Shown here piece after piece: positions 9,014-18,900 of a DNA stretch of 64,000 nt. The stretch is from positions 62,001-126,000 of the forward strand of contig JAFGRD010000078.1 of assembly GCA_016935315.1 (NCBI GenBank), given 5' to 3'. The notes beneath the pieces are model-generated. The model was not told where the DNA came from. It saw nothing but the letters and a program-made list of their open reading frames with translations, and searched no databases. The stretch comes from Pirellulales bacterium (lineage in GTDB: Bacteria; Planctomycetota; Planctomycetia; Pirellulales; Thermoguttaceae). Numbering within the stretch: the stretch's first letter is position 1; each line of letters starts with the position of its first letter. Made by a program: the position numbers and the translations under genes.

Positions 9014-12000
9014 ATGGCGGGAAGCGTCCGCAGAATCCGCAAGGTCCAGACGGCCCAGGTCGCCGACTTCGATGACCAGCTCTGGCCGATCAACTGCGCG
9101 ATTCTGATCCTGGCCGGATTCGTCGCCGGGATCGTCATCGCCGTCAGCGATTTCCAGGATCCGCGCCTGCTCTACAACGGCTGGGCGCGGCTGGTCAGCG
9201 TCGCTGCGATGGTGGGGCTGTCGTTCTGGGGTGTGATGTGGCTGCAAGGCAAGATGCTCCGCCGGCTGCAACTCTGCGTCCTGGTCAGCCTGTTGTTCCA
9301 CTTGTGGCTGGCGATGTATCTGCACGAGCAGTACTTGGCCCTGCTGGCCCAGCGGGAGACCGAATCGGCCCAGCAGCTTGCCGAGCCATTCGAGCGGATC
9401 ACCGTGCCGGACTACCACTGGGAGCAGATCGAAGAGCCCGAGGAGCATCAGACCTTCGAGGAGCCCATCGAAACGGAAGCCCCCAAGCCCAGCGAGTCGG
9501 AAGCGGTCAAACGCGAGGCCAACGACCCGGAGATGCCGACCGAAGTCGAGCCGCCCAAGGAACCCGAAATCCCGCAACGCCAGCAACCCGATCCGTCCGT
9601 AATCCGCCGGGCCGAGTTGTCGGCGCCGCGGCGAGCCGACGCGGCCGCCGGCGGCCAGATCAGCCGCCAGCAGTGGAGGCATCGCCCGCAGCCCAATGAG
9701 CCGATTCCCGAACCCGAAGTCCAGCCTTCGCCCGCCCAAGCGGCCGCCGTGCCCAGTGCCGATGTGGCGCCGCGCCGGCGACAGTCGGGCCCAGTCCAGG
9801 TAGACCAGCGTCAGTTGTTCGAGGAATTCTCCAGCACGCGGCCGGAGCCGGTCGAGGTCCGCCTGGCGCGACGCGCGACCGGATCGCAGCCGATCGACGA
9901 TTCGCCGACCACGCCGACCCCCAGCAGACAGATCCGGCGGCCGGCCGAGATTGCACGGACCGAGGCCTCCGTGCCGGAACCGGTCGAAGTCGCCCAAAGA
10001 TCACCGGCGGCCGGGCAGTCGCAGTCGATCACCCGGATGACCGCACGCCGAGAGGCTGAGGCCCCGACGCTGGTCTCGCAGACAGCCGAGGCGCTCCCGA
10101 ATCCCACGGCGCCGGGAGCGACTGCCTACGTGACCCTGCAACGCCGCGCAGCGGATCAGGCCCCGCGACCCGCCCAGGCGCGCCGCCCGCTGCCCGCCCA
10201 TCGGCCGGCCGACGTCCCGACGCCAACGACGCCGTCCGGCCCGCCGCTGGCGGCCTTACCGGCTGCGGCGCCGGACGACGGGGCGACGTCGCATCTGACG
10301 GATGTGGCGATGTCGCGTCGCCTGAGTGTTGCGACGGCCACTTCGCCGACACACGTCTCGCAAGTGGCGGTGGACCTGAACGTGCAACGTGCGGCCGGCA
10401 GGGCTGTTGGGATCGCGGTGAGTCCCGTCCAAACCGCCATGACAGAACTCGCGCCGCAGCCGCGCGCGGATCGCTCCGCCCCGATTGCCCGCTCGCGGAC
10501 CGCCCCGCAAGTGGCCGTGTCGCAGATTCAGCCGTCGGCCGGCCCGGTCGGTACGGCTGTGTCGTCCCAGCCGAGCCTCCCGGTGGCTCGCCTTGCCCCC
10601 AGTGCCGTCGGCACGGCAGCCGATCGATCGGTCGCGTTGGCGCAGAGCCAGCCAGCCGGCCGGGCCTTGCCGGCGATGACCCGCGTAGCGGAGTTGCCGG
10701 CCGCGATGGCGCCGCGTCGGACTGCCGCCTCGCAACAGGGGCCAACCGGCGCCGACGCCGCACCGGACAGACCGATGTCGCTGGCCAGATCGAGCCAGGG
10801 CGTGAGTCTGCCCTCCAGCGCGATCGCGCTTCCGTCGCAACCCGCCTCGACTCCCGCCGCGGCGGGCGGAACGCCGACCAGCCGGATCGAGTTGGGCACA
10901 AACTCCGCTTTGCGCCGCGAGGCGGCCGAGCCGGCGCCGGGCGAGAACGCGGCCGCCGCCGGAACCGCCGAATTCGCCGTCGGCTCGTCGCAGGTCGTCG
11001 CGCGCATCGGGCAGCCGCGTGCCAGCGGAATCGGCCAGGCCTCGGTCATTGCCAATGCCGCCACACGGCGCATTGCCCGGGTCGGCGGTCCCGTCGCGCC
11101 GTCGATCGCCGCCTCAGGCGTTCCCGAGGCCATGGCTGCCTCGCCGGGCGCGGTGGCCTCCAGCGACCACGGCTCGTCCGCCCCCTCGTTCAATCTCCGG
11201 GCCTCTGCGGCCAAGCGCGGCGGAACGGTCCTGCCGCTGGCGGCGCAAGCGACGATTGGCTCCGGACCGCCCGATTCCAGCGGCGCGCCCGGGGCGGTCG
11301 GAGTTGCAATGAGCAGCCGCGTTACCCGGCATGAATCGGTCGCCGTGGGCATCGCCGGCGGAGGAACGCCGAGACCGGGTCGAACCAGCGGCGGCGCCGT
11401 CTCGGCCAATGCGACGGCCGAGGCATCCTCCTTGGCTACCTCCGCCCCCAGCGGCGGAACGGCCAATCAGACTCCGCCGCTACCGGCCCCGGTCAGCGGC
11501 CCGCGACGCCAGGTCCTGGGGCTGCCCGGTAGTCTGGAGACCCAGCCGATGGCCGGGGCGCTGGCCTCGCTTTCCAGCGAAGGCGCCCCGTTGCCCGGGG
11601 CCGTTGCCCGCCGTGGGTCAGGTCCCAGGCAATCGCCGGGCGAGCGCCAGATCGGACCGGCTGAGAGCGTGACCCTGAGACGGTCTGCGACGGGGACCGA
11701 TTTGCCGGCGGCCGCCGTGGCCGTGGAAGACGTTGCCGAGACCGGAGCCGGCGGCGTAGCCCTGGCCCAAGGGGGACTGCCCAGTTCGCTGCGACGCGGC
11801 CCAAGCGCGAGTGTCCGGCATGCCGCCGCCGACGTGGCTACCGGACCGAGCACGGCCGCGGCGGGGACCGCCGAAACCGGAGTCGGTTCGTCGCGGGTGG
11901 TCGCGCTGGCCGGCCTGGCCCGGGCCACCGGCGACAACCTGCCGTCGATGGCCGCCGGGGGCGGGCGGCCTCAGATCCGCCGATCGCCAACGACCGGACC

Positions 12001-14068
12001 GGCGCTGGCCATGGCAGGTTCTCCGGGCGCACCGCCAGCTGCGGAAGCGATCCCCGGCCAGGCGGGCACCGAGGGCACGGAGCCGGCGGCAGTGGTCGCC
12101 GCCGCCGCAGTGGCCGAAGACGCGGCCGCCGTGGCCCAAGGTGCCGGCGGCGTGCCCACAGCAGCACAAGCGTCCGAAGGCCCCGCCGCGTTCGTGCAGC
12201 CCGCCGGGGGAGCGATTGCCGCAATGCCCACCGGCCGCGACGGCCGCGACGACCGGGTGATGGCGGCAGCCTTGGCCGGTGCCGCCGCGGGACCGACCCG
12301 CACGACGGGCGCCTTGAGGGCATTGGGCGGCAGCGAGGCGGCCCCCGAGCTGGCGGCGGCCGGCCCGTCGACCGGTGGTTCGCATGCGGCCCCCGACGTT
12401 TCCTCCCTTGTGAATCTCAGCGGTCCACAGCGTCAGGTGGCAGGTCTGCCCGGCGACTTGACAACCCGGATCGCCGTCGAGGCAGCCCTGGAAGCCGGCC
12501 CGGCCACGACCACGCCGGCCACGGTGGCGGGCCGGCGGCGATTGCCGCAGGGCGACGAAACGGGGCTTTCGCTGGCCGCCGAGGTGGGGCGCGGACCGCT
12601 GCGTCGCCCCGATCTGCCCGGACTCCCCCACGGCGTCGCCGAGACCATCGAGGAACAACCGCTTGCTGCGGCAACGGCTCCCGAGGCCGGCGATGCGGCC
12701 GAAGTGGCCGAAGGTATCGGCATCGGCCGGCCCAGCCGTCGCGAGGGCGGCTTGCCGGTGCAGATCGCCGCGGTCGCCGGGCCCGGAGGTTTGGGCTACG
12801 ATCCGTCGCCCGAGGTGGGGCTGCCGAGTCGTCGGGCGCGGCCCGAAAGCGAGATCATCCACACCGTCTCCCGGCGGTTCATCATCGAGCGCAGCGGCGG
12901 CCGGTTGGCCATCGACGGCCGGGTGCGCGAGCAGCCGACCGAGGCCTTTCGCCAGCGCGACCTTGACCGCCGCAGCCAGGCCGCCCAGGCCTTCGGCGGC
13001 TCCGAGGGCACCGAAAAGGCGGTCGAAATGGGACTCGACTTCTTCGCCCGACACCAGTTTCCCGATGGCCGGTGGAGCCTGCACAAGCTGCCCCCGGGCC
13101 TCGAATACGAGGACTCGGCGCTGGGACAAATGGAGGCCGACACGGCTGCCACGGGGCTGGCGCTGCTGACGTATCTCGGCGCCGGCTACACCCATCTGGA
13201 CGACAAGCACCGGGCGGTCGTCAACCGGGGTATCGATTGGCTCGTGCGGAACCAAAAACCCGACGGCGACCTGTTTACCGGCGGAACCAACTACGCCTGG
13301 TTCTACAGCCACGGGATCGCCGCCATCGCCTTGTGCGAGGCCTATGGCATGACCCGCGACCCCCAACTCCGCGAGCCGGCCCGCAAGGCGATCGAGTTCA
13401 TCGTCAAGACGCAGCACCCCACGCGGGGCGGCTGGCGCTACTACATCGACGACCGAGGCGTCGCAACCGAAACCGACACCTCGGTGTCCGGCTGGCAACT
13501 CATGGCGATCAAGAGTGCCCAGATGGCCGGTTTGAATGTGCCCCAGGAAACGCTACAGAAGGTGGACGGCTGGCTCGAGACGGCGCAAGCGGCCGGGGCG
13601 GACGGGCAATACGTGTACAACCCGCACGCCAAGAACACTCCCGAACAACGCGACGGTCGCAAGCCCAACCTGGCCATGACCGCCGAGGCGATGTTGATGC
13701 GGATGTACCTTGCGCACCCGAGCGACGACCCGGGCCTGATCGCCGGGGCGGAGCACCTGAAGGAGAACCTCCCGCAGCTTGGCGACGCAGACAAGCCCCT
13801 GCGAGACTGCTACTACTGGTACTACGCCACGCAGGCGATGTTTCAAATGCAGGGCGACTACTGGACGTCCTGGAACGATCGGCTGCGCCCGCTGACCCAG
13901 CGGAGCCAGGCTCAAACGGGCGAAGCCGCCGGAAGCTGGCATCCCGCCAAACCGGTGCCCGATCGCTGGGGACACGCCGGTGGCCGCCATTACGTGACCG
14001 CCATGCACTTGTTGATGCTCGAAGTGTACTATCGCCACTTGCCGCTCTTCCAGGAGCTCCGGCGTTAG
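9014..14068 (+). CDS. Giant membrane-anchored low-complexity protein with C-terminal prenyltransferase/squalene-cyclase-like toroid
   Basis: 1684 residues from the ATG at 9014, which is preceded by AAAGGAG; the frame opens earlier but without a better site. Three N-terminal membrane helices (about residues 24-43, 58-77, 85-105) are followed by an acidic/proline stretch (EEPEEHQTFEEP), then more than 1100 residues of Ala/Pro/Ser/Arg/Gly-rich sequence. Residues about 1329-1684 form an alpha/alpha-toroid of the prenyltransferase/squalene-oxidase-repeat type (GRWSLH, GGWRYYI and GSWHPA QW-like motifs). The catalytic DxDD of squalene-hopene cyclases is not visible, so a binding or structural role is likelier than cyclization. 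The linker contains an internal duplication of about 305 residues (near 645-946 and 947-1250). It probably spans the periplasm as the output of the ExbB/ExbD motor; this is inference. Confidence 0.8.
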   Translation: MAGSVRRIRKVQTAQVADFDDQLWPINCAILILAGFVAGIVIAVSDFQDPRLLYNGWARLVSVAAMVGLSFWGVMWLQGKMLRRLQLCVLVSLLFHLWLAMYLHEQYLALLAQRETESAQQLAEPFERITVPDYHWEQIEEPEEHQTFEEPIETEAPKPSESEAVKREANDPEMPTEVEPPKEPEIPQRQQPDPSVIRRAELSAPRRADAAAGGQISRQQWRHRPQPNEPIPEPEVQPSPAQAAAVPSADVAPRRRQSGPVQVDQRQLFEEFSSTRPEPVEVRLARRATGSQPIDDSPTTPTPSRQIRRPAEIARTEASVPEPVEVAQRSPAAGQSQSITRMTARREAEAPTLVSQTAEALPNPTAPGATAYVTLQRRAADQAPRPAQARRPLPAHRPADVPTPTTPSGPPLAALPAAAPDDGATSHLTDVAMSRRLSVATATSPTHVSQVAVDLNVQRAAGRAVGIAVSPVQTAMTELAPQPRADRSAPIARSRTAPQVAVSQIQPSAGPVGTAVSSQPSLPVARLAPSAVGTAADRSVALAQSQPAGRALPAMTRVAELPAAMAPRRTAASQQGPTGADAAPDRPMSLARSSQGVSLPSSAIALPSQPASTPAAAGGTPTSRIELGTNSALRREAAEPAPGENAAAAGTAEFAVGSSQVVARIGQPRASGIGQASVIANAATRRIARVGGPVAPSIAASGVPEAMAASPGAVASSDHGSSAPSFNLRASAAKRGGTVLPLAAQATIGSGPPDSSGAPGAVGVAMSSRVTRHESVAVGIAGGGTPRPGRTSGGAVSANATAEASSLATSAPSGGTANQTPPLPAPVSGPRRQVLGLPGSLETQPMAGALASLSSEGAPLPGAVARRGSGPRQSPGERQIGPAESVTLRRSATGTDLPAAAVAVEDVAETGAGGVALAQGGLPSSLRRGPSASVRHAAADVATGPSTAAAGTAETGVGSSRVVALAGLARATGDNLPSMAAGGGRPQIRRSPTTGPALAMAGSPGAPPAAEAIPGQAGTEGTEPAAVVAAAAVAEDAAAVAQGAGGVPTAAQASEGPAAFVQPAGGAIAAMPTGRDGRDDRVMAAALAGAAAGPTRTTGALRALGGSEAAPELAAAGPSTGGSHAAPDVSSLVNLSGPQRQVAGLPGDLTTRIAVEAALEAGPATTTPATVAGRRRLPQGDETGLSLAAEVGRGPLRRPDLPGLPHGVAETIEEQPLAAATAPEAGDAAEVAEGIGIGRPSRREGGLPVQIAAVAGPGGLGYDPSPEVGLPSRRARPESEIIHTVSRRFIIERSGGRLAIDGRVREQPTEAFRQRDLDRRSQAAQAFGGSEGTEKAVEMGLDFFARHQFPDGRWSLHKLPPGLEYEDSALGQMEADTAATGLALLTYLGAGYTHLDDKHRAVVNRGIDWLVRNQKPDGDLFTGGTNYAWFYSHGIAAIALCEAYGMTRDPQLREPARKAIEFIVKTQHPTRGGWRYYIDDRGVATETDTSVSGWQLMAIKSAQMAGLNVPQETLQKVDGWLETAQAAGADGQYVYNPHAKNTPEQRDGRKPNLAMTAEAMLMRMYLAHPSDDPGLIAGAEHLKENLPQLGDADKPLRDCYYWYYATQAMFQMQGDYWTSWNDRLRPLTQRSQAQTGEAAGSWHPAKPVPDRWGHAGGRHYVTAMHLLMLEVYYRHLPLFQELRR

Positions 14069-14264
14069 GACGCCGCCACCGCGATCTGCTTGGGATCGCG
14101 CCTTTCGCTTCGCCTTGCCGGCTCCGCCGGAGCCAAGCGGCCGCACATGGGACCCGGGTGCCGCCGGTCGCCGCCGTCGGTGTCTCTTCGCCCATCGAAG
14201 ATCGTGAACCTCGCGTTGGAGGCCGCATCGCCCCGGCACGGGACGAGACCTCCCGGCACGTAGA

Positions 14265-15251
14265 CTACTTGCCCGCGTACCACACGCCGCGGAGCCAGTT
14301 GTGGCGCCGCAGCTTCGCCAGCAGCGCGGCCGGCAAGTCGGGCCTGTCGGAAACGCTCAGGTTCAACTCCGCCTGGCGTGCGTTGCGGATGCCGGGGATC
14401 ACCGTGCTGACGGACGGATGGGCCAGGACGAATTTCAACGCCACCTCGGCCAGCGTGAGATCCCGCGACAACCCGGCCTCGGCAACGTCGGCGCGAATCT
14501 CTTCGACGCGGTCCGCGGCGCGGTCGAGCCGGTCGCCGGCGAAATAGTCGCTGCGGAAGTCATCCGCGGGAAACGTGTGGCCCTTGGAGTACTTCCCCGT
14601 TAGCACCCCCTCGTCGAAGACCACGCGGACGATCACGCCGGTGCCCGTCTCTCGGGCGACGGGCAGGATCTCGGCGGCCGGCTCCTGCTCGAACAAGTTG
14701 TAGATGATCTGGATCACGTCGACGTATCCGCGGCGCATCAGGTCGACTACGCAGTTCTGATCCTGTTCAGGCGTGGAGATGCCGATCAACCGCAGCTTGC
14801 CTTCCTGGCGAAGCCGCCGGAGGATTTCCAGCGGCGCGGGATCGCGGTTGAAAGCCCGGGTCCAACTGTGCAACTGGAGCACGTCGAGGCAATCGGTGCC
14901 CAGGTTCTTCAACCTCGTCTCGACGTTGGCTCGGAGGTAGTCCTCGGGATAGCGCGCTTCGACGGTGCAGTACGGCGTAGGGGGCCACGGGCCGGGCTTG
15001 GGCGGCGTTTTGGTCGCCACGTAGACCTGCTCCGACCGCTCGCGGAGCACACCGGCGATCACCCGCTCGCTGCGGCCGTTGCCGTAGCCTTCGGCGGTGT
15101 CGATGAAGTTCAACCCCAGGTCGATCGCCTTGTTTAGTGCCGCAATCGAATCGTTGTCGTCCTGCCCTCCCCACTGGCCCCCCAGGGCCCAGCCGCCGAA
15201 GCCGACTTCCGAAACGTCCCATCCCGAGTTGCCCAGCTTCCGATAGTTCAT
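14265..15251 (-). CDS. Aldo/keto reductase
   Basis: 328 residues of (beta/alpha)8 aldo-keto reductase type. The catalytic tetrad is visible as Asp and Tyr in DTAEGYG (about 51 and 56), Lys in VATKT (about 81) and His in LQLHSW. The NADPH-binding end is present as VIPGIRNARQAELN. The family reduces carbonyls with NAD(P)H; planctomycetes carry many copies and the substrate cannot be inferred. The ATG at 15251 follows GGAAG. It is transcribed divergently from blaI. Confidence 0.9.
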   Translation of the reverse strand: MNYRKLGNSGWDVSEVGFGGWALGGQWGGQDDNDSIAALNKAIDLGLNFIDTAEGYGNGRSERVIAGVLRERSEQVYVATKTPPKPGPWPPTPYCTVEARYPEDYLRANVETRLKNLGTDCLDVLQLHSWTRAFNRDPAPLEILRRLRQEGKLRLIGISTPEQDQNCVVDLMRRGYVDVIQIIYNLFEQEPAAEILPVARETGTGVIVRVVFDEGVLTGKYSKGHTFPADDFRSDYFAGDRLDRAADRVEEIRADVAEAGLSRDLTLAEVALKFVLAHPSVSTVIPGIRNARQAELNLSVSDRPDLPAALLAKLRRHNWLRGVWYAGK

Positions 15252-15449
15252 GTGTCGTTTTCTTCCGTGACGGATTTCAACAACTTGCCGGGCTGGCCAA
15301 AGGCCGGGTCCAGGGGCCGCGTGCTGGACTTAGCGTACGCCAATCGGGGTCGCTGTGCAACGGGCGGCCCGGTGTGGTCGAACTCGGGTGATTCGCCCCC
15401 CTGTCGGCGTATTCGACGGCAGCCAGAACCACCTGGCCGGAAAATCCGC

Positions 15450-15477
15450 TTGACTTGACGAGTTCTTTCGTTATTCT
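15450..15477 (+). promoter_or_regulatory. Candidate blaI promoter
   Basis: TTGACT (15450-15455) and TATTCT (15472-15477) are separated by 16 bases in an otherwise GC-rich region, a plausible sigma70-type promoter reading toward blaI. The first operator-like site lies between the two boxes. Confidence 0.45.
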
Positions 15478-15508
15478 TAGGGAACTTCTTGACGAAACAA
15501 TTCGTCAA
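15455..15508. promoter_or_regulatory. Two tandem candidate BlaI operators
   Basis: The site at 15489-15508 is a 20-base inverted repeat, TTGACGAA and TTCGTCAA around ACAA. A degenerate copy at 15455-15474 keeps TTGACGA and TTCGT at the same spacing, 34 bases (about three helical turns) upstream. The pair flanks the putative -10 box of blaI. BlaI/MecI dimers bind such dyads and repress their own operon; assigning these sites to this BlaI is inference. Confidence 0.5.
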
Positions 15509-15601
15509 ATCCTCCGTGAATCGGATTATGCGTCGGGCGCCGCGCCCCGGCTTGCGTGGTTCTCGATACGCCTTTGGGCTGCTGACGAGAAAGGAGCCTC
15601 C

Positions 15602-15991
15602 ATGTCCCGATACCCTTCCACGGGGCCCACCGACGTCGAGTTGCTGATCCTCGGCGTCCTATGGAAATGCGGCCCGGCCACCGTCCGCCAGGTCCACGAC
15701 GCCATGGCCGACCGTCGCGACACGGGCTATTCGACGACACTGAAGATGCTTCAGATCATGAAGGACAAGGGGCTGGTGGTGCGTGACGAGTCCGTTCGGC
15801 CTCAACTGTACCGGGCTGCCGAGCCCAGAGAGAGGACCCAGCTTCGTCTGCTCGACGATCTGGCCCAAAAGGCGTTCGGCGGCTCCGCGGCCCGGTTGGT
15901 GATGCGGATGCTCTCGGCCAACCGCGTCTCGCCGGAGGAGATGGCCGAGATGCAGCGTCTGGTCGACCAAGCAAAGGGAGAATCCCCATGA
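15602..15991 (+). CDS. blaI: BlaI/MecI/CopY-family transcriptional repressor
   Basis: 129 residues with the winged-helix core of the Penicillinase_R family (TDVELLILGVLWKCGPATVRQVHDAM, then YSTTLKMLQIMKDKGLV). The C-terminal dimerization/cleavage half ends in the typical EEMAEMQRLVDQ helix. The ATG at 15602 follows GAAAGGAGCC. The stop overlaps the start of the M56 sensor in an ATGA, the standard blaI-blaR1 coupling. The family represses until the membrane sensor triggers its cleavage. Confidence 0.95.
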   Translation: MSRYPSTGPTDVELLILGVLWKCGPATVRQVHDAMADRRDTGYSTTLKMLQIMKDKGLVVRDESVRPQLYRAAEPRERTQLRLLDDLAQKAFGGSAARLVMRMLSANRVSPEEMAEMQRLVDQAKGESP

Positions 15992-18900
15992 TTACGCTCA
16001 GCGAACTGCTCGCGTCTGCCTGGGTGCAGCGTACCGGCTGGACCTTGGTGCATTCCCTGTGGCAGCTTGCCGTGGTGGCGTCGGCCACCGTGCCCGTCTT
16101 GGTGTTGTTGCGAAACCGCTCGCCGCAGATGCGCTATGGGATCGCGTGCGCCGCCATGGGGCTGATGGGGCTGGGGCCCGTGGCCACCTGGTGTCTGGTG
16201 CCCGACGCTGCTGCGGCGCCGTCTCCGGTCGCTTCGCCGATTCGGACGCTGCTCGTGCCCGACTCGGCCGTCCCCGGGCTGGCTGCGGACGACGCTTCCG
16301 TGCGGCCGGTGGCGCCGCATGCCGGACCGCCTGCGACCGCCTTCGGGCCGCCGACATTGCCGCTGACGGACCCATCGCCCGGTTTGGAGGCAAAGCCGGC
16401 GCCGTTCTGGGCTGCCTGGTCCGCTTGGCTGCCGTACGGCGTGCTGGCCTGGATGCTGGGCGTGCTGCTGCTGGCGGTCCGCAACGTCGGCGGCTGGGCG
16501 ACGGCCCAGCGGCTTTGCAGCGCGGGAACCTCGCCCATCGACGGCGAAGTTGTGGGTCGACTGGCAGGGCTGATCGAGCGTGCGGGCCTTGCCCGGCCGG
16601 TGCGGGTGCTCGCCTCGACGGTCGTCGATATGCCGATGGTCGTCGGCAGCCTGCGGCCGTTGGTGTTGATACCCCTGAGCGTGTTGACCGGGCTTCCGCC
16701 GTTGCAGCTCGATGCGGTGATCGCCCACGAGTTGGCCCATATCCGGCGGCACGACTATCTGGTCAATCTGCTGCAAACGGTCGTCGAAACGCTGCTGTTC
16801 TACCATCCGGCCATGTGGTGGATTTCGCGGCGGGTCCGCATCGAGCGGGAGCTCTGCTGCGATGACATGGCCGTGGCCGTCTGTGGCAACAAGCTCGCCT
16901 ATGCGGAAGCCCTGACGGCCGTCGAACGCCAGCGGGGCCGGCCGGCGCTGGCCATGACGGCGGCTCGCGGCGGGGCACTGCACCGCGTGCGTCGCGTCCT
17001 GGGGCTCGGCGTGCAGGAGTCGATTCCCTGGCGACCATCGCTCGTCGGCAGCCTGGCCGCCTTGGCAACCGTCGCTCTGCTGATTACCTGCCTGACCTAT
17101 GCCGCCGAATTGCGGCCCAAGCCGGCGGCCACGCCGATCGAAGCCGACGAGCCCGTCGCCCCCGATAGGGACGCCACCGTCGACGGCCTTCTGGAATTCG
17201 ACAAGCGGATTCCGCTGAATCTCGTCTCCGGAGCGGGCGACGAGGAGGAGATCGTCCGGTTGGCCTGGGTCGTGTTTCGCAAGGACGATGACGAGCTTCA
17301 GGCCGATATCCGCACGGTGCTGCTGTCCTATCCCAAGGGCAGATGGCGCGTGACGGTCACCCTGCCGCCCGAGTTGGAGCCGGCGAAACAGAAGCCGTTG
17401 GCGACTGCAAATACCGTCTTCGAGAACAGCGGCATCGTCCTCGGCGTGCCCCTACGGCGGGAAGGCGATCTGCAACTGTCGCTGGGACCGTGGGAACAAG
17501 CCCGCCGGGCGAAGCGGTTTCGCGTCCATCTGAGCCGTGCCCCGTCCGAGGCCGAAGTCACCGGCCGCTTGGCCTCCGGGACCACGGAAGAACTGGCTGG
17601 CGGTCGCTGCTCGCTGCAGGTGACGGTCAAGACCACTGCGAAGCTGGACGACGACCGGGTGCAGTTCAGCCTCTGGCGCGTGGCCACGCCGGCCGATCCC
17701 CTGGCGCGCGACGCGGCCACGTTCGGCGGTGGGCGAGTGACTTGGGACGATCCGCCAAACGCCACGGCGTGGCAGCCGTGCTACAACGTCAGCACAAACC
17801 TCGATCGGCCGTATACGGTCAAGGAACTGCCTGCGGGCCGCTATCGCGTGACCGCCGGTCGCGACGGCACGAAGCAGAACCGCGATCCGACGCCCTACGG
17901 CATCAGCGGAGTGATCGAATTGACCGCGCAGCAGCCCGACGGCGAGGTAACCGTCGAGCTGGTGGGCGGGCAGCGGCTGACGATCCGGGTCGTCGACGGC
18001 AAGACCGGCAAGCCCATGCCGCGCGAGAAGATCCTGCTGCGGCGCCAGGACGGCGCGCCGATCGGCTGGGGATCGTCGGTTGGGCTGGGTCAATGGACCG
18101 ACGAGGAAGGCGCCAGGGTCTACAACGGCTTGGAGCCGGGCCCCTACCTGCTCGAGGTCGGCCGCAGCGGCTGGTGGGGCGGACGCTACTACCCGCCCCA
18201 GAGCGTCAAGCGGGTCGATCTGACCATCAGCGGCGATCGGCCGAAAGCGATTACCGTTACCTATGACCCGCCCGACCTCTCCGGTCGGTCCGCCGGCCTG
18301 CAACGTACGCTTGAAGCCGACAAGCACACGGTCCGCGCGGCCTTCTTCGGCCACTCGGATACGGACCACGAGGCCGAGCCGATGCGCGTGGTCAGCGACC
18401 CCGTGGAGACCGTGGTGGAAGACAAGACGACCGAATCCGCTTGGGGCGAAGCGGCCGAAGGCGTCAGCGTGCGCCTGAAGGACGTGCATCGCGTCTGGGG
18501 GCGCTCCGATTGGCCGGACGTGGTGGTGCGGTTGACCGTCGATGCTCGCAACGACGGCCAGTACCGGCTGCACCTGCCGGAGAACGGCCTGACCTGGCAG
18601 GTCGAGGTTGACGGCAGATGGTACGAACACGTGCCCAAACGGACACACGGGGACATCGTAGACGTCGGTCACGTCAGCAAGCTGCTCGATTTCCAGGGCG
18701 GCCGGAAGCACGAAAACCTCACCGTGGAAGTGGCCGGGGGCTGGCGCCGCATTCCCGCAGGCAAGGAGCTGGCGTACGCCCGGCGGCGCTATGGCTCCGG
18801 TTTCGCCGTTGTTGGCAAGGTCGAGGATCAGTACGGAGAGGTGCTGCATCTCACCCCGGGCAAGCATCGGTTGCGCGTCGCCCTGGCTTGCCCGTCCTCC

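Larger units (their letters stand above)
15252..15601. other. Divergent control region of the aldo/keto reductase and blaI-blaR1
   Basis: 350 bases without a gene. The right half holds the candidate blaI promoter and two related operator-like sites listed separately. The left half, next to the reductase, is GC-rich and shows nothing I recognise. Confidence 0.6.

Noticed and set aside
14117-14133. GGCTCC/GGAGCC hairpin after the giant toroid gene as a terminator
   Set aside because: A 6-bp GC stem without a T-run is expected by chance in such GC-rich sequence.
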